Shown: positions 42,253 through 54,258 of the stretch, in pieces
Position numbering within the stretch: the stretch's first letter is position 1
Layout of the letters: every line of letters begins with the position of its first letter
DNA from: Lotus japonicus
Lineage: Eukaryota > Streptophyta > Magnoliopsida > Fabales > Fabaceae
Direction: 5' to 3'
Length of the DNA stretch: 64,000 bases
Assembly: GCF_012489685.1 (NCBI RefSeq)
Contig: NC_080044.1
Location: forward strand, 33,349,021 to 33,413,020
Program-made: the position numbers and the translations under genes
The notes under the pieces: generated by a model
Told to the model about the DNA's origin: nothing
The model's input: only the letters and a program-made list of their open reading frames with translations
Database searches by the model: none

Positions 42253-44696
42253 CTAGGGCTTTTCAGAGCGACGCAGAAGTTCTTTAAGGGTCTCATTCAT
42301 GTTGAACAGGAGAGTCTCATGAGAGTTGAGACGTTGTTCCAAAATGTCAAGTCTGGAAGAACTTGGCTGATTTGAAGTAGATGGAACATCCTGAGCAGAG
42401 TGATGAGCTTGAGTGGATTGTGAGGCAGCACATGTGAAAGGCACTGGTGCAAGAGCTTGAAATCTAAGAGCTTCAGCTTCAGCCTGTAGCCTTTCAGCTT
42501 CTTTCAGAGCTTCTAGCTTTTGTTCAGCTTCTAGGCGTGCTGCTTCTTCTGCTTGTTCTTTCTTCCTTCTGGCTTCCTCAACAGCTTCAAGTAACTCAAC
42601 TCTTAGCTGTTGTTCATGCAGAGCCACTCTTCTGGTAAAACGCTGCCTAGCAGCCTCAATCCTCTGATCCCTTTCCGCGGTGAGATGACTCATCATAATA
42701 GGAACTTGAGCAATTAGCCAATCACTCAGATGATTCTATTCTTCAGCGACAGAGTCAGAATTCTCACTGAGGTCAGTGTGACCTTGTACGTTGCGAATCA
42801 TCAGCGATGCTTCATGATTAAACACACTGATGCACTCAAGAAGGGAGTTTGGCTTGAGGTAGGTATAGGGAACGATGGAGAGATTGGTTTTAGCCTGTTG
42901 AAGTATTCTTCCCAGCCTTGAACCGGACGTTCTGATGCTCTGGGGACAGAGTGATCAGAAGTTCTGGGTTCAGGTTCAGATTGTTCTAGGATAATGGGTT
43001 CAGAGGTTTGTGGGTTGTATTGGATGGTTATGGGTGAGGTAGGTTCAGAGGGTCTTGGAGTCTGAAGCATGTTCCAAAGAGGTGCTTCTTGTTGAGAAGG
43101 TTGGAAAAATGAAGAACTAGGTGAAGTGGGTGGAGAAGTGGTTTGTTCAGCTGGTTGGGACTCTGGAGTATGAGCGAGTGGGGTGGCAGTGCGGTTAAGG
43201 AGTGCAGAAATTGGGAGTGCATCAAGTGAATTTAAATCATCATCAGTATCTTTAACAGCAGACTTACTTGATGATCGCACTACAGACCGAGTAACTCTGG
43301 CAGGAGCCTCAATTCTGATTACTTCAGCAGCTGGTTCCACACGAGTTGGCTTCTCCACAATCCTCACTTGCTTCTTTTTCTTCTTTGGTGGAGGAGCATC
43401 ACCATCATCACCATCAGATGGAGCATCTGGCTTGGTGGGTTCCTCATGTTTCCTCTTAGGCTTGTCAGCCTTCTTCTTCTTCTGATCAACACCATTAGAG
43501 GGATCAGACTCTTCAGGGGATTCCTCCAAGATGATTTTTCTCTTAGTCTTCTTCTTGGGAGGAGAATCAAACTCTGGAGCTGGTGGCAGGGTTCTAAAGA
43601 ACTCGTCCACATCTATCTCATACCCTTGTCGCCTCAAATCATCAATGTAGCACAAGATGGCAGTTGGATCATCTACTTGGGACCATAGAGGGTAATCAAC
43701 CAGAGGGACTCTTCTTTGTCTGACTTCATCAGAAGCATTTTCATGAACAGGAGCAACCTTTGTCTTGATCAACCCCATCTTCTTCAAAGATGTGGAGGTG
43801 AAGACATCACTAGCAATGGTCGATAGATCCTCTGTGCATCCTGCCGTAATCAGATCTTCTATGAATTTGCACTCAATGAATAGGTCTGAGAGCAGTCTTC
43901 CAAAAGGAATGTATTTGATGGCAGACTTCAGAGAGACAGTGGTTCTGGATTTCCTGATACACTATTTGAGGTAAGAGAACAGGAAGAAGGGAAGGCAGAT
44001 CTTCTTGTGGTCTTGAATGAAGAACAACATCACTTTTTGACAAAAGTTGATGTAGTCTGGAGAGCTTCCCTTTGGCCTCTGATTGATGCAATGAAGCAGA
44101 ATCTTGTGCCAGATCCTCAGCTTTGGATGAAGATCCACTACCTTGTAGTCACTCTTGCCAGGCTTATAGGTTGTGTAGAGAGCTTTGTTGGTTTCTTCTT
44201 TTGTCCTGGGTTTCACCTTTGATTCTGTCAGTTGGAATCTGTAGCCTGTGCCAGTGTGTGTACCCAGAAGATCAACAATCGACTTCTCTATGATGATGAT
44301 TCTTCTGCCAGCAATGTAAGAAACCACCTGAGTGTCATCACAGTTGGCATGTTTCCAGAATTCCTTCACCAGCTTGACGTAGACTGGACCTCGAAGCCTT
44401 TTGAAGTATTCTTCCCAGCCTTGAACACGAACTTCAGGACGAAGATCATACCCATTTGCAGCAATGTTGTCTAGGTCGAATCTCCACTCAGCAAGAACCT
44501 GGAGTTCTTCAGGAGCATAGACACAATGAACGACACAACCCCGTTCTGCGAGAGGAATCATCTGCCCTTGAGCTTGAGCTTGAGCTTTTGGTTGATTTCT
44601 CTGATTTGCAGAAGCCGATTGACCGATCATTTGACCTACTTCCATAACTGGAAATCTGGTTCCATCGGCAGTTTCACCTCTGTTGGATTTCACCAT
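42253..44696 (-). pseudogene. Long extra ORF of D ('env-like' position), deleted and interrupted
   Basis: Start MVKSNRGETADGTRF at 44696 after a pyrimidine-rich leader (44760-44700). N-terminal domain as in C (AEWRFDLDNIAANGYDL, LVKEFWKHANCDD, RIWHKILLHCINQR), TAG at 43964-43962, a Lys-rich/acidic centre (KKKTKRK, DGDDGDAPPPKKKKKQ), a Pro/Ser-rich part, then a junction at 42892-42923 where about 100 codons present in C are missing and a 32-bp copy of the ORF's own N-terminal coding is inserted, shifting the frame. A further TAG lies near 42733. The C-terminal coiled coil (EEARRKKEQAEEAAR) ends RRSEKP at 42253. No membrane segment or signal peptide. Confidence 0.75.
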
Positions 44697-44848
44697 CTTT
44701 GAAGCGGTTGAAGGTTTGGGTAGAAAGGAAGAGGATGAAGTAAAAGAGAGAGAGAGATCGTGGGGATTAAGGGATTTTGCAATCGAAGAGAGAGAGAGTA
44801 AAATCATAAGTGATGGAGAACGTGTGTGTATAGTGGGTTTTTGAAAAT

Positions 44849-44999
44849 AACCGTTGTTGATTAAAAAGCAAAGTAAAATCAACGGTTGAAAATTAAAGAT
44901 ATCATAGCAACAGATAAAACCAATAGCACACGTTGGAAAGAAGCACATCAACACTCATTACGACAGACTGTCAGCACGGGCACAAGGAACGATGTATCA
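44849..44999 (-). promoter_or_regulatory. Conserved sequence upstream of the D extra ORF
   Basis: Inverted repeat AACCGTTGTTGATT / AATCAACGGTTG at 44849-44888 and the 56-bp block at 44944-44999, both matching C (15989-16030 and 16088-16143). Downstream on the minus strand is a CT-rich leader to the ATG at 44696. Confidence 0.4.
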
Positions 45000-45132
45000 T
45001 AGCTACTGACACACGTTTATTGTCTCAGCTTCAGAGTCAGCACCAATGGGTACTTATCCTCTGATGGAGTTACCTTCTGAACTAGACATCTTCTGATAAA
45101 GAAGCATCATAGTCAGAGGTTCTGATCCATCT

Positions 45133-46124
45133 TCATGCTGGACAAAAGTCCATATTCAGATTTTTCAGAATGAAATTAAATCTATCATCTACTAAGGGCT
45201 TTGTAAAGATATCTGCCCATTGATGGTCAGTATCAACAAACTTCAGAAGAAGTACGCCCTTTTGAACATAATCTCTAATAAAATGATACTTTACCTCAAT
45301 GTGTTTTGCCCTTGAGTGTAAGATAGGATTCTTACTCAGTGAGATTGCAGCAGTGTTATCACAATAGATTGGGATATTGCTCTCAAGGATTTGATAATCC
45401 TCCAGCTGATGTTTCATCCAGAGCATCTGAGTGCTGCAAATTGCTGCTGAGATATACTCTGCCTCTGCAGTAGATAATGCAATGGTTGATTGCCTCTTGC
45501 TTGCCCATGAGACTAAATTGCTTCCCAGAAATTGACAATTTCCAGAAGTGCTTTTTCTTTCTGTTCTATCTCCAGCATAACCAGCATCACAATAACCTGA
45601 AAGCTTATACTCTAATGTTTTCTTATACATCAAGTCAAGGTTAGTGGTACCTTTCAGATATCTTAGGATCCTCTTAACAGCAGTTAAGTGGGTTTCCCTC
45701 GGATTTGATTGGAAACGAGCACATAAATGAACACTAAACAAAATATCTGGCCTAGATGCAATTAAGTATAGAAGTGATCCTATCATACCACGATAGAGCT
45801 TCTGACAAACTTTACCACTTGCATCTTCTTTCTCCAGGATGCATTGTAGGATGCATTGGAGTCTTGGCAATTGTAGATTCCAGCATATTGAACTTCTTCA
45901 GAAGTTCTTTAGTGTATTTGCTCTGATGGATATATGTTCCTTCTGGTGTTTGATCAACTTGTATTCCCAGAAAGTACTTGAGTTCTCCCATCATACTCAT
46001 TTCAAATTCAGCCTGCATCATCTCAGAAAATTCTTTGCATAGAGATTGATTAGCAGAACCAAATATAATATCATCAACATAAATTTGCACAATTAAGATA
46101 TCATCTTTGTAAGTTTTGCAAAAG
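45133..46124 (-). pseudogene. D pol, RT catalytic end and RNaseH
   Basis: From FCKTYKDD and IYVDDIIFGS through ELKYFLGIQVDQ, RNaseH YCDAGYAGD (the C copy has YCDADYAGD), STAEAEYISAA and CDNTAAISLSKNP to the stop at 45133 (NMDFCPA). The left boundary is a deletion junction at 46124/46125. A frame change near 45840-45860 (repeat of the MHPT coding, PTMHP) separates the RT end from the RNaseH part. Confidence 0.9.
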
Positions 46125-46971
46125 CTTCTAGTCTTGCTACTGGAGCAAATGTCTCAGTATAGTCTATTCCTTCCTGCTGACTGTAGCCTTGAGCAACTAG
46201 TCTTTCCTTGTTTCTGACTACATCTCCTTTCTCATTTAGCTTGTTTCTGAACACCCATTTGGTTCCAATTACATGGACACTTTGAGGTTTCTTCACTAGG
46301 CTCCAAACATCATTCTTGGAAAATTGATTCAATTCTTCTTCCATAGCCAGAATCCAGTCCTTGTCCTGAAGAGCTTCATCAATTGACTTAGGTTCAATTA
46401 AGGACACTAATCCTTTCAGACTTAGCAAGGTCTCTTCAGAGGGTCTGAAGGCTGATCTGGTTCTGACTGGTTCATCTTTGTTGCCCAGAATCAATTCCTT
46501 AGGATGAGCCGCAGTGATTCTGCTCTTCTTCTGAGATTGTGAATCAGAGGGACCAGCTTCTTCTGGTTCATCTTCCTCTGGCTCAGCTTCCTCTGGAGCT
46601 TTGCCTTTGTCAGGAACATTTATGCTTAAATCTGCAAACTTCTCAACTAGCTTTGACTGATCAGAGTCAAGCTTATCGTCAAATCTAACATGTATAGATT
46701 CTTCAATTGTTTTTGCATCAGTATTATAAAATCTAAAACCTTTAGATCTATCAGAGTAACCAAGTAATAAACATTTAGAAGATTTAGCATCAAACTTATG
46801 CAATCTATCCTTAGTGTTAAGAACATAACAAACACAACCAAAAGGATGAAAATAAGAAATGTTGGGTTTTATATTCTTCCACAATTCATAAGGAGTCTTA
46901 TTCATAATTGGTCTCACAGAGATTCTGTTCTGAATGTAACACGCTGTGTTTACTGCCTTTGCCCAAAAGTG
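46125..46971 (-). pseudogene. D pol, integrase end to RT start
   Basis: Starts at HFWAKAVNTACYIQNR (integrase end), with CLLLGYSDRSKGFR, the acidic linker EEAEPEEDEPEEAGPSD, then RT start GTKWVFRNKLNEKG and PVARLEA. After LEA the frame runs into a 268-bp deletion relative to C (38996-39263), which removes about 89 codons of the RT fingers/palm and causes a frameshift. G separates it from the DDE core at 48372. Confidence 0.9.
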
Positions 46972-46976
46972 CGTAG

Positions 46977-48366
46977 TGTTGGTCAATCTGCAAGTGCACA
47001 GATATCTCCGGGTTTTAATTTATCGAACCACAGGGAATTGGAATGTGAATTCAGTTTAAGATTCAAGTTCAAGGTTGAAAAGCAAGTAAAATTCAGTTTT
47101 AATAATTGGTTGTTTCTTGAGTTTGCAAAAAGACAAGTAATCAAGTAATAAAGCGATTGAAAAACAGAAATGAGATTGCCTTGGGTTCTTGTTCAACAAA
47201 TTCAGTTTTAGCAAACCTTCCTATTCAATTAATCCTGAGTCTCTCCTTGATGTTCTAGCCTAGATAGTTATCTATCGATGCCTCGTAAAGAAAACCCTTT
47301 CTAATCAAAAGATAGATTCAATTCCTTGACAACCTAAACATTTGTTAGAAGCACTAAGCATGCAATTCAGGCCAACAAACCCCAACCCTTCCTCTATTCC
47401 TAGTAGCAAGTATAGAAGGAGTAATCTCACAACAAGTCCCAATTCTATAACAAACTATCGTTATGATTATAGAAAAGTAAGAAGCTAGCATGCATTCAAG
47501 CTTGAAAGATAAAACATAGAAGTGAGATTCAAGGGTTTACTCAGAACATCATGAATAGAAAAGGATTGATAGCTAAAACATTCAAAGTCTTACAAAGAAC
47601 CCAAAGCAAAAGGGGTTTTAGCCAAGCATGGCTATAGAATCCATACAAGAAAAGAAGGATAAAACCTGGAACATGAACTTGGAGAATGCTTCTCCTCAAG
47701 CTCCAGAGCCTAACCCTACTTCTAACTTATTTAGGAATGTATAGAAATGACAAAAGTTACAAAAGAAATGACAAAAAGCCTATTTATAGGCAAACAGGTC
47801 GAGTCTGGGCGCTCAGGCGCCAATTAAGCACGCCTGAGCGCCAATTCCAAGCCAAAACAAGCTCTCTGGAGGTAATTGGCGCTCAGGCGCTCAATCAGGA
47901 GCGCTCAGGCGCCAATTCCTTTCTAGCATCATGTAAACATCGATCCAATTGGCGCTCAGGCGCTCAACACGAGTGCCTGAGCGCTCTCTACATGCTAGAA
48001 AGCCTCTTGACCTTCTTCTTAACTCCCCTTTAATCCTCCCTTCAATTTTCCAAGCCTTTTGACCTTCTTTCTTCATCAGTTCTCAGACCTAGCTGCTTGG
48101 GAACAAAGTAAGGAAAATATCTAGGATTTCCAAGAGTTTATTAGCACAAAAGACCCTCAATTCAAGTAGAAAAGATATGCAAGTCCTAAACTTACTTAAA
48201 ATGCAAGAAAGGTCTCTATAAAACTATAAAATTACCAAAACAAAGTAAAAACTTAACGAAAGATAAAAATGCATGATAATGCATGAAACACTACATGAGA
48301 CTCAATAAAAAGACTCAAAATAAATTACAAAATGTCCCTAAAAACACTACTAAACTAGGGTCATCA
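46977..48366 (-). mobile_element. Element G: solo LTR, Athila/Tat-like
   Basis: A 1390-bp TG...CA segment (plus TGTTGGTCAATCTG ... GGGTCATCA) with TSD CGTAG at 46972-46976 and 48367-48371, in D integrase. Minus TATA (GCCTATAAATAGG) is at 47781-47788. The minus start TGATGACCCTAG and end TTGACCAACA resemble Athila/Tat LTRs from memory. There is no internal coding, PBS or PPT, so it is what remains after LTR-LTR recombination. A GC-rich cluster of GGCGCTCAGGCGC motifs lies at 47806-47985, upstream of the TATA box. Confidence 0.85.
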
Positions 48367-48371
48367 CGTAG

Positions 48372-49410
48372 CCATGCCAGTTTCTTGGAGCATGGTTCTA
48401 GCCATCTCCTGAAGAGTTCTGTTCTTCCTCTCAACAACCCCATTTTCTTGAGGAGTTTTGGGACAAGAGAAATCATGTGCAATTCCATAGGAATCAAACA
48501 GACTCTCAAACTTGTCATTCTCAAACTCTCCACCATGGTCACTTCTGACACGCACAATCCTACAAGCCTTCTCGTTTTGCACTTGGGCTATGAAGGTAGA
48601 GAACACAGCATGAGACTCATCCTTGCGGGTTAGAAATTTTACCCATGTCCAGCGGCTATAGTCGTCAACAATGACCATCCCATATCTCTTGCCACATATA
48701 GACTCAGTTTTCACTAGTCCAAACAGGTCGATATGCAGAAGTTCCAACGGCCTTCAGGTTGAGACAACATTCTTTGCCTTGAAAGGGACTTTTGTGAATT
48801 TGCCTTTCTGACATGCTTCACAAAGAGCGTCTCAAGAGAACTTCAGAGTGGGTAAGCCCGTGACAAGGTTGAGCTTACTCAGCTGAGAAATCTTTCTCAT
48901 ACCGGCATGCCCTAACTGTCTATGCCATACCCATTGCTCTACATTAACAGACAGAAGGCACTTCACATTCTGAGCTTCCAACTCAGATAATCTGATCTTA
49001 TAAATGTTGTTCTTCCTCTTGCAGTTAAACAGAACAGAGCCATCGATCTGACTTACAGCCCGGCAGGACTTTTGATTGAAGATAACATCATAACCCTTGT
49101 CAGCTAATTGACTTATAGACAATAAGTTATGAGTTAACTCGTCTACCAATAAAACATTGTCAATGCATGGACTACTATCTACACAAATAGTACCAGTACC
49201 AACAATTTTACCCTTTTCGTTGCCGCCAAAGCCAACTTCGCCTCCAGGCTTAAGTTTTAGCTCTTGGAACATACGCCTTTCTCCCGTCATGTGACGCGAG
49301 CATCCACTGTCCAGATACCATGATTGGTGTTTCAGTGGAGCTATCAAGGATATCTGCAACATAGATAATCTTATCCTTAGGTACCCACTTTTTGGGTCCT
49401 CTCTTGTTAG
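48372..49410 (-). pseudogene. D pol, protease and integrase
   Basis: The pol frame opens after TAA at 49413-49411 and overlaps the end of gag. Protease WYLDSGCSRHMTG (about 49270-49320), integrase zinc finger HRQLGHAGM ... CEACQKGKF, DDE residues within HIDLFGLVKTES, RSDHGGEFEN and NGVVERKNRTLQE. Stops: TGA near 48832 (LKFS-stop-DALC) and TGA near 48750 (VVST-stop-RPLE). The C-terminal continuation lies beyond G at 46971. Confidence 0.88.
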
Positions 49411-49684
49411 TTACCCCAGAGGTTCTGATCACCTTGGGTTTCTCAACATGATAATGTAAAGGAATTTTTGCATGATATTTAGACATGGAGAAGGTTCCCT
49501 TTTTGAGAGGGGGGTTAGCAACTTTAACAGGTAAAGGTTCAGGCAATATAGTACCAGAGGGTACAAAGCATTCATATAATGATTTAGCCTTAGGCATAGG
49601 AGGCTCACTTCTATCAGGTTTAGAATAGTCAATGCCATGCATTCCATTTCTGCTTACGCCATAGATCATTGAAGCCATTAAGCT
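49250..49684 (-). pseudogene. D gag, C-terminal part
   Basis: It continues the gag frame from 57660 once E and one AAGCT are removed: LMASMIYGVSRNGMHGI, KWVPKDKIIYVADIL, TPIMVSGQWMLASHDGRK, stop at 49252-49250. The end overlaps pol (open from 49410) by about 160 nt in the +1 frame. C shows the same overlap. Confidence 0.85.
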
Positions 49685-50210
49685 TGTAACGCCCCGATTT
49701 CTCAAGGGTCACTTTAGTAACCTTTTTCCAAAAACGTGTGTAAATTTTAACTGAAATAAAAAACTTTTCGAAACATTTCTTACAAATAAAAAGTAGTAAC
49801 TTGAGAAGTAGACTGAATAATTCATTTTATTAATAAAAGCTTTGGAAGCGTACAATGATTCTTTCAAATTACAACATAATGATTAAACTAGTGTTCGACC
49901 GCCCCCGAGCCAACACAACAAGAAGGTCTCTAGGTTAGGTTCGAACCCTATAAACAAACTCAGCCCACCCCCAAGTACAGACTCAATTATCACACTCAAA
50001 AGCAGACTCATAGGCCGGGTGCCTTCCAAGGCCTCCTCTAGCGCTCGCATCATATCGTCTTGCATCCTCTGCTCTCGCCAATCCCATAGCTGAACCATCA
50101 GTCACGCAGTCGATGTCTCAAGCCTTGCCGTCGTCCACATCAAGCAGATATAGAGTCGCATCTCGACTGATCACATGCATGCTTGTTGTCTAGGCGTTAA
50201 GCGCCCCAAA

Positions 50211-50880
50211 TGTAAGGCCCTAAGTTCAATTTGGAACAATTTTATGAAAGATTGAATAAAATTGGAGTTTTAGCTAATGTTTGATAACTGGCAGATTAGA
50301 ACTGTCAAGTTGTGCGAATTTTTAGAGGGTCTTAACGACTTCATTTGGGAAAACTTTCTTCATGAGCTTTGTAGCCCTTTAAGTCTAGAAAATTCTCGAA
50401 GTGGAATCAGGTCATTCCGACCTCTGTAGCTCGAGATATTCGCATTTTAGTGATTGTCGTTCAGGCTGTACAGTACCAGCGAACTAGTTGAGGAGTTTTT
50501 ATTTTAATTCCGATTTTGCTTCTGTTTTTACATAAAAGGACTTGGGTTTTAATTGAGTTTAGACCAGATTAAGAACTAAATTGATGGGTCAAGGGCTTGG
50601 GCATGGTTCGAGCTTGAAAAGAAAATTGAAACCCTAGCCCACTAGGTTGTGTGTGTTGCGGGTTCAAGAGGGGTAAAGGGGGGGAAACTTGTTTCTTTTC
50701 TCCATATCAGAAACAGAAACCTAGAGCACTCTTTACGTAAGAAAACAGAAGAGGAAGAGAGTGGGAGAAACCTTCCTTTGCACCCTTAGCCGCCGTCGAC
50801 CAAGCCACCACCGCCACCTTGTGCGCGCCCGAGAGAGAGCTCGAGTAGGAGGGAAGAGAGGGACGAGGACAGCAAGCTAC
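50211..50880 (+). repeat. Truncated 5' LTR of F
   Basis: Matches 53539-54208. It ends within the leader, before the splice donor and LTR ORF. The junction CTAC is shared with the RT codons for Asp-Tyr-Arg, suggesting joining at 3-4 bp of microhomology. Confidence 0.93.
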
Positions 50881-53502
50881 CGACAACTCAACAAGGTGAT
50901 AGTGAAGAATCGTTATCCGATGCCTCAGATAGATGATTTGATGGATCAACTTCGGGGTGCTGTTGTTTTCTCGAAGATAGATCTGAAGTCAGGATATCAC
51001 CAGATCCGAGTTAAGGAGGCCGATATTCAGAAGACCGCATTCAGAACTCGATATGGGCATTATGAATACCTTGTGATGCCGTTTGGAGTTACCAATGCAC
51101 CCGCAGTGTTTATGGACTACATGAACAGGGTATTCAGACCATTTCTGGACAAGTTCGTGGTGGTGTTCATTGACGATATTCTGATTTACTCGAAGAGTAA
51201 AGAAGAACACGAAGAGCATTTGCGCCAAGTGCTAAGAGTATTGCGGGAGAAGGAGCTATATGCTAATGGCTCGAAGTGCGAATTCTGGATGGAAGAAGTG
51301 AAGTTCCTTGGTCACGTCATATCAAGTCAAGGTGTGGCTGTTGACCCTAGCAAGATTCAATCGATCATGTCATGGGGACAACCTAAGACAGCAAGCGACA
51401 TCAGAAGTTTTGTCGGGCTTGCAGGCTACTATAGGCGATTCGTCAAAGATTACGCAAAGTTGACTTCGCCGTTGACCCAGTTGACAAAGAAGAATCAACC
51501 GTTTGCGTGGACGGAGAAGTGTGAGGCTAGTTTCCAGGAGTTGAAGAAGCGGCTGACCACCGCACCCATACTAGGTTTACCTAAGGAAGGAGAACCTTAT
51601 GACGTGTATTGTGATGCGTCGCACAATGGTTTGGGGTGTGTAATGATGCAAGATAAGAAAGCAATTGCCTATGCATCAAGGCAGTTGAAGACTCATGAGA
51701 AGAACTACCCCACACATGACTTGGAGTTGGCTGCCATAGTTTATGCTCTCAAGATTTGGAGACACTACCTCTATGGCAGTACGTTCACGATCTACAGCGA
51801 TCATAAGAGCTTAAAGTACTTATTTGATCAGAAGGATCTGAACATGAGGCAGCGGAGGTGGATGGAATTCCTTCAGGACTATGAGTTCACTCTACAGTAC
51901 CATCCGGGGAAAAGCAATGTCGTAGCCGACGCTCTCAGCCGGAAGGCTATACATGTGTCCTCAATGATGGTCAAGGAGTTAGAACTGTTGGAGGCTTTCC
52001 GAGATCTGAGCTTGGACGTTAAGCTCGCACCAGGAAGGCTGAGTTTCGGAATGGTGACGGTGTCAAGTGGACTTTTGGAAGAGATCAAGTCTAGACAAGA
52101 GACTGATGAAGGGATAGCTGAGTGGCGAGACCGTGTGACTCAGGGAAAGGCACCAGAGTTCTCTATTGGGAATGACAATATTCTGCGATGCAAGGGACGG
52201 ATATGTGTGCCTGACGATGCAGAGATGAGAAGATTGATCCTGGATGAAGGACACAAGAGTAGACTGAGTATCCATCCCGGAATGAACAAGATGTATCAGG
52301 ACTTGAAACTTCACTTCTGGTGGCCTGGGATGAAGAAGCAGGTTGCTGAGTATGTTTCTACTTGCCTGACATGTCAGAAGGCGAAGGTAGAGCATCAGAA
52401 GCCCGCAGGGAAGCTGCAACCACTAGATGTCCCAGAGTGGAAGTGGGACAGTATTTCTATGGACTTCGTGACGGCGTTACCTTTAACTCGGAGGAAGTTC
52501 GATGCAATTTGGGTTGTTGTTGATCGTTTGACAAAGACCGCTCATTTTATCCCGATCAACCTGAAGTACAAGGTGGAGAAATTGGCGGAGATTTATGTGG
52601 CTGAGGTTGTGCGTCTACATGGTGTACCGACCAGCATCGTGTCAGACAGAGATCCGAGGTTTACCTCTCACTTTTGGGGAGCCTTGCAGCAGGCCCTCGG
52701 AACTAAGTTGAGGTTGAGCTCTGCCTATCATCCCCAAACCGATGGGCAGACAGAGAGGACAATCCAGTCGCTGGAAGATTTGCTACGGGCCTGTGTGTTG
52801 GATCACAAGGGCAGTTGGGATGAGATGCTGCCATTGATCGAATTCACTTACAACAACAGTTTCCATGCGAGCATCGGCATGGCACCTTACGAAGCTTTGT
52901 ACGGTCGGAGGTGTCGTACGCCCTTATGCTGGCATCAAGATGGAGAAAATTTGGTGATTGGCCCGGAATCGGTGCAACAGACCACCGAGGAAGTCAGGAG
53001 AATTCAGGAAAAGATGAGAACCGCGCAGAGTCGCCAAAAGAGTTACACCGACAACCGACGAAAGGAGTTGGAATTTCAGGCCGGAGACCATGTCTTCTTG
53101 CGGGTTACCCCGATGACAGGTGTCGGAAGAGCAATCAAGTCCAAGAAGCTTACTCCGAAGTTTATTGGGTTATACCAGATCACGGAGCGAGTTGGACCGG
53201 TGGCGTACAGGATCGCCCTACCACCGTTCCTATCCAACATCCATGACGTTCTTCATGTGTCGCAGTTGCGGAAGTACATGGCAGATGATTCGCATGTGAT
53301 TACGCCAGACGATATACAGCAGAGAGATGATCTGACAATGGAGGTGCCACCCATCAAGATCGTCGATCGAAGTATAAAGCGCTTAAGAAACAAGGAGGTA
53401 CCTTTAGTGAAGGTCGTGTGGAACCAAGAAACCGGTGATGCGACCTGGGAGTTAGAGGATAAGATGCGGGAGTCACATCCCGATTTATTTGTAAACCCTT
53501 AA
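50761..53502 (+). CDS. F pol: LTR-leader/RT fusion through integrase
   Basis: This 913-codon open frame has its first ~40 residues from the LTR leader ([19 protein letters not shown]) and the rest pol, from [19 protein letters not shown] catalytic [14 protein letters not shown] (about 51155-51195), RNase[14 protein letters not shown] (about 51597), integrase zinc finger (HPGM ... CLTCQKAK, about 52270-52385), WVVVDR, SDRDPRF and QTERTIQ carry the DDE residues, then ATWELEDKM and LFVNP. All catalytic motifs are present and nothing interrupts the frame; protease and the first RT residues are missing. The ATG lies in the expected transcribed leader, so translation is possible but unproven. It shows what the intact sequence of the B pol looks like. 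Confidence 0.9.
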   Translation: MGETFLCTLSRRRPSHHRHLVRARERARVGGKRGTRTASYRQLNKVIVKNRYPMPQIDDLMDQLRGAVVFSKIDLKSGYHQIRVKEADIQKTAFRTRYGHYEYLVMPFGVTNAPAVFMDYMNRVFRPFLDKFVVVFIDDILIYSKSKEEHEEHLRQVLRVLREKELYANGSKCEFWMEEVKFLGHVISSQGVAVDPSKIQSIMSWGQPKTASDIRSFVGLAGYYRRFVKDYAKLTSPLTQLTKKNQPFAWTEKCEASFQELKKRLTTAPILGLPKEGEPYDVYCDASHNGLGCVMMQDKKAIAYASRQLKTHEKNYPTHDLELAAIVYALKIWRHYLYGSTFTIYSDHKSLKYLFDQKDLNMRQRRWMEFLQDYEFTLQYHPGKSNVVADALSRKAIHVSSMMVKELELLEAFRDLSLDVKLAPGRLSFGMVTVSSGLLEEIKSRQETDEGIAEWRDRVTQGKAPEFSIGNDNILRCKGRICVPDDAEMRRLILDEGHKSRLSIHPGMNKMYQDLKLHFWWPGMKKQVAEYVSTCLTCQKAKVEHQKPAGKLQPLDVPEWKWDSISMDFVTALPLTRRKFDAIWVVVDRLTKTAHFIPINLKYKVEKLAEIYVAEVVRLHGVPTSIVSDRDPRFTSHFWGALQQALGTKLRLSSAYHPQTDGQTERTIQSLEDLLRACVLDHKGSWDEMLPLIEFTYNNSFHASIGMAPYEALYGRRCRTPLCWHQDGENLVIGPESVQQTTEEVRRIQEKMRTAQSRQKSYTDNRRKELEFQAGDHVFLRVTPMTGVGRAIKSKKLTPKFIGLYQITERVGPVAYRIALPPFLSNIHDVLHVSQLRKYMADDSHVITPDDIQQRDDLTMEVPPIKIVDRSIKRLRNKEVPLVKVVWNQETGDATWELEDKMRESHPDLFVNP

Positions 53503-53538
53503 GTTTCGAGGGCGAAACTATTTTAAGGGGGGTGGTAT
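53502..53538 (+). promoter_or_regulatory. Stop-codon hairpin and polypurine tract of F
   Basis: AGTTTCGAGGGCGAAACT at 53502-53519, then ATTTTAAGGGGGGTGGTAT up to the LTR, identical to B. Confidence 0.8.
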
Positions 53539-54258
53539 TGTAAGGCCCTAAGTTCAATTTGGAACAATTTTATGAAAGATTGAATAAAATTGGAGTTTTA
53601 GCTAATGTTTGATAACTGGCAGATTAGAACTGTCAAGTTGTGCGAATTTTTAGAGGGTCTTAACGACTTCATTTGGGAAAACTTTCTTCATGAGCTTTGT
53701 AGCCCTTTAAGTCTAGAAAATTCTCGAAGTGGAATCAGGTCATTCCGACCTCTGTAGCTCGAGATATTCGCATTTTAGTGATTGTCGTTCAGGCTGTACA
53801 GTACCAGCGAACTAGTTGAGGAGTTTTTATTTTAATTCCGATTTTGCTTCTGTTTTTACATAAAAGGACTTGGGTTTTAATTGAGTTTAGACCAGATTAA
53901 GAACTAAATTGATGGGTCAAGGGCTTGGGCATGGTTCGAGCTTGAAAAGAAAATTGAAACCCTAGCCCACTAGGTTGTGTGTGTTGCGGGTTCAAGAGGG
54001 GTAAAGGGGGGGAAACTTGTTTCTTTTCTCCATATCAGAAACAGAAACCTAGAGCACTCTTTACGTAAGAAAACAGAAGAGGAAGAGAGTGGGAGAAACC
54101 TTCCTTTGCACCCTTAGCCGCCGTCGACCAAGCCACCACCGCCACCTTGTGCGCGCCCGAAAGAGAGCTCGAGTAGGAGGGAAGAGAGGGACGAGGACAG
54201 CAAGCTACTGAGCTCTGAACCTGCAATCTTTTCTCCTTTTTCAGACCAAGAACCCAAG

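Noticed and set aside
49883..50098. Small minus-strand frame in solo LTR E as a further leader ORF
   Set aside because: It has no DTSGIR or MPY motifs and no clear TAG|ATG acceptor; F insertion and decay make the exon unrecognisable.
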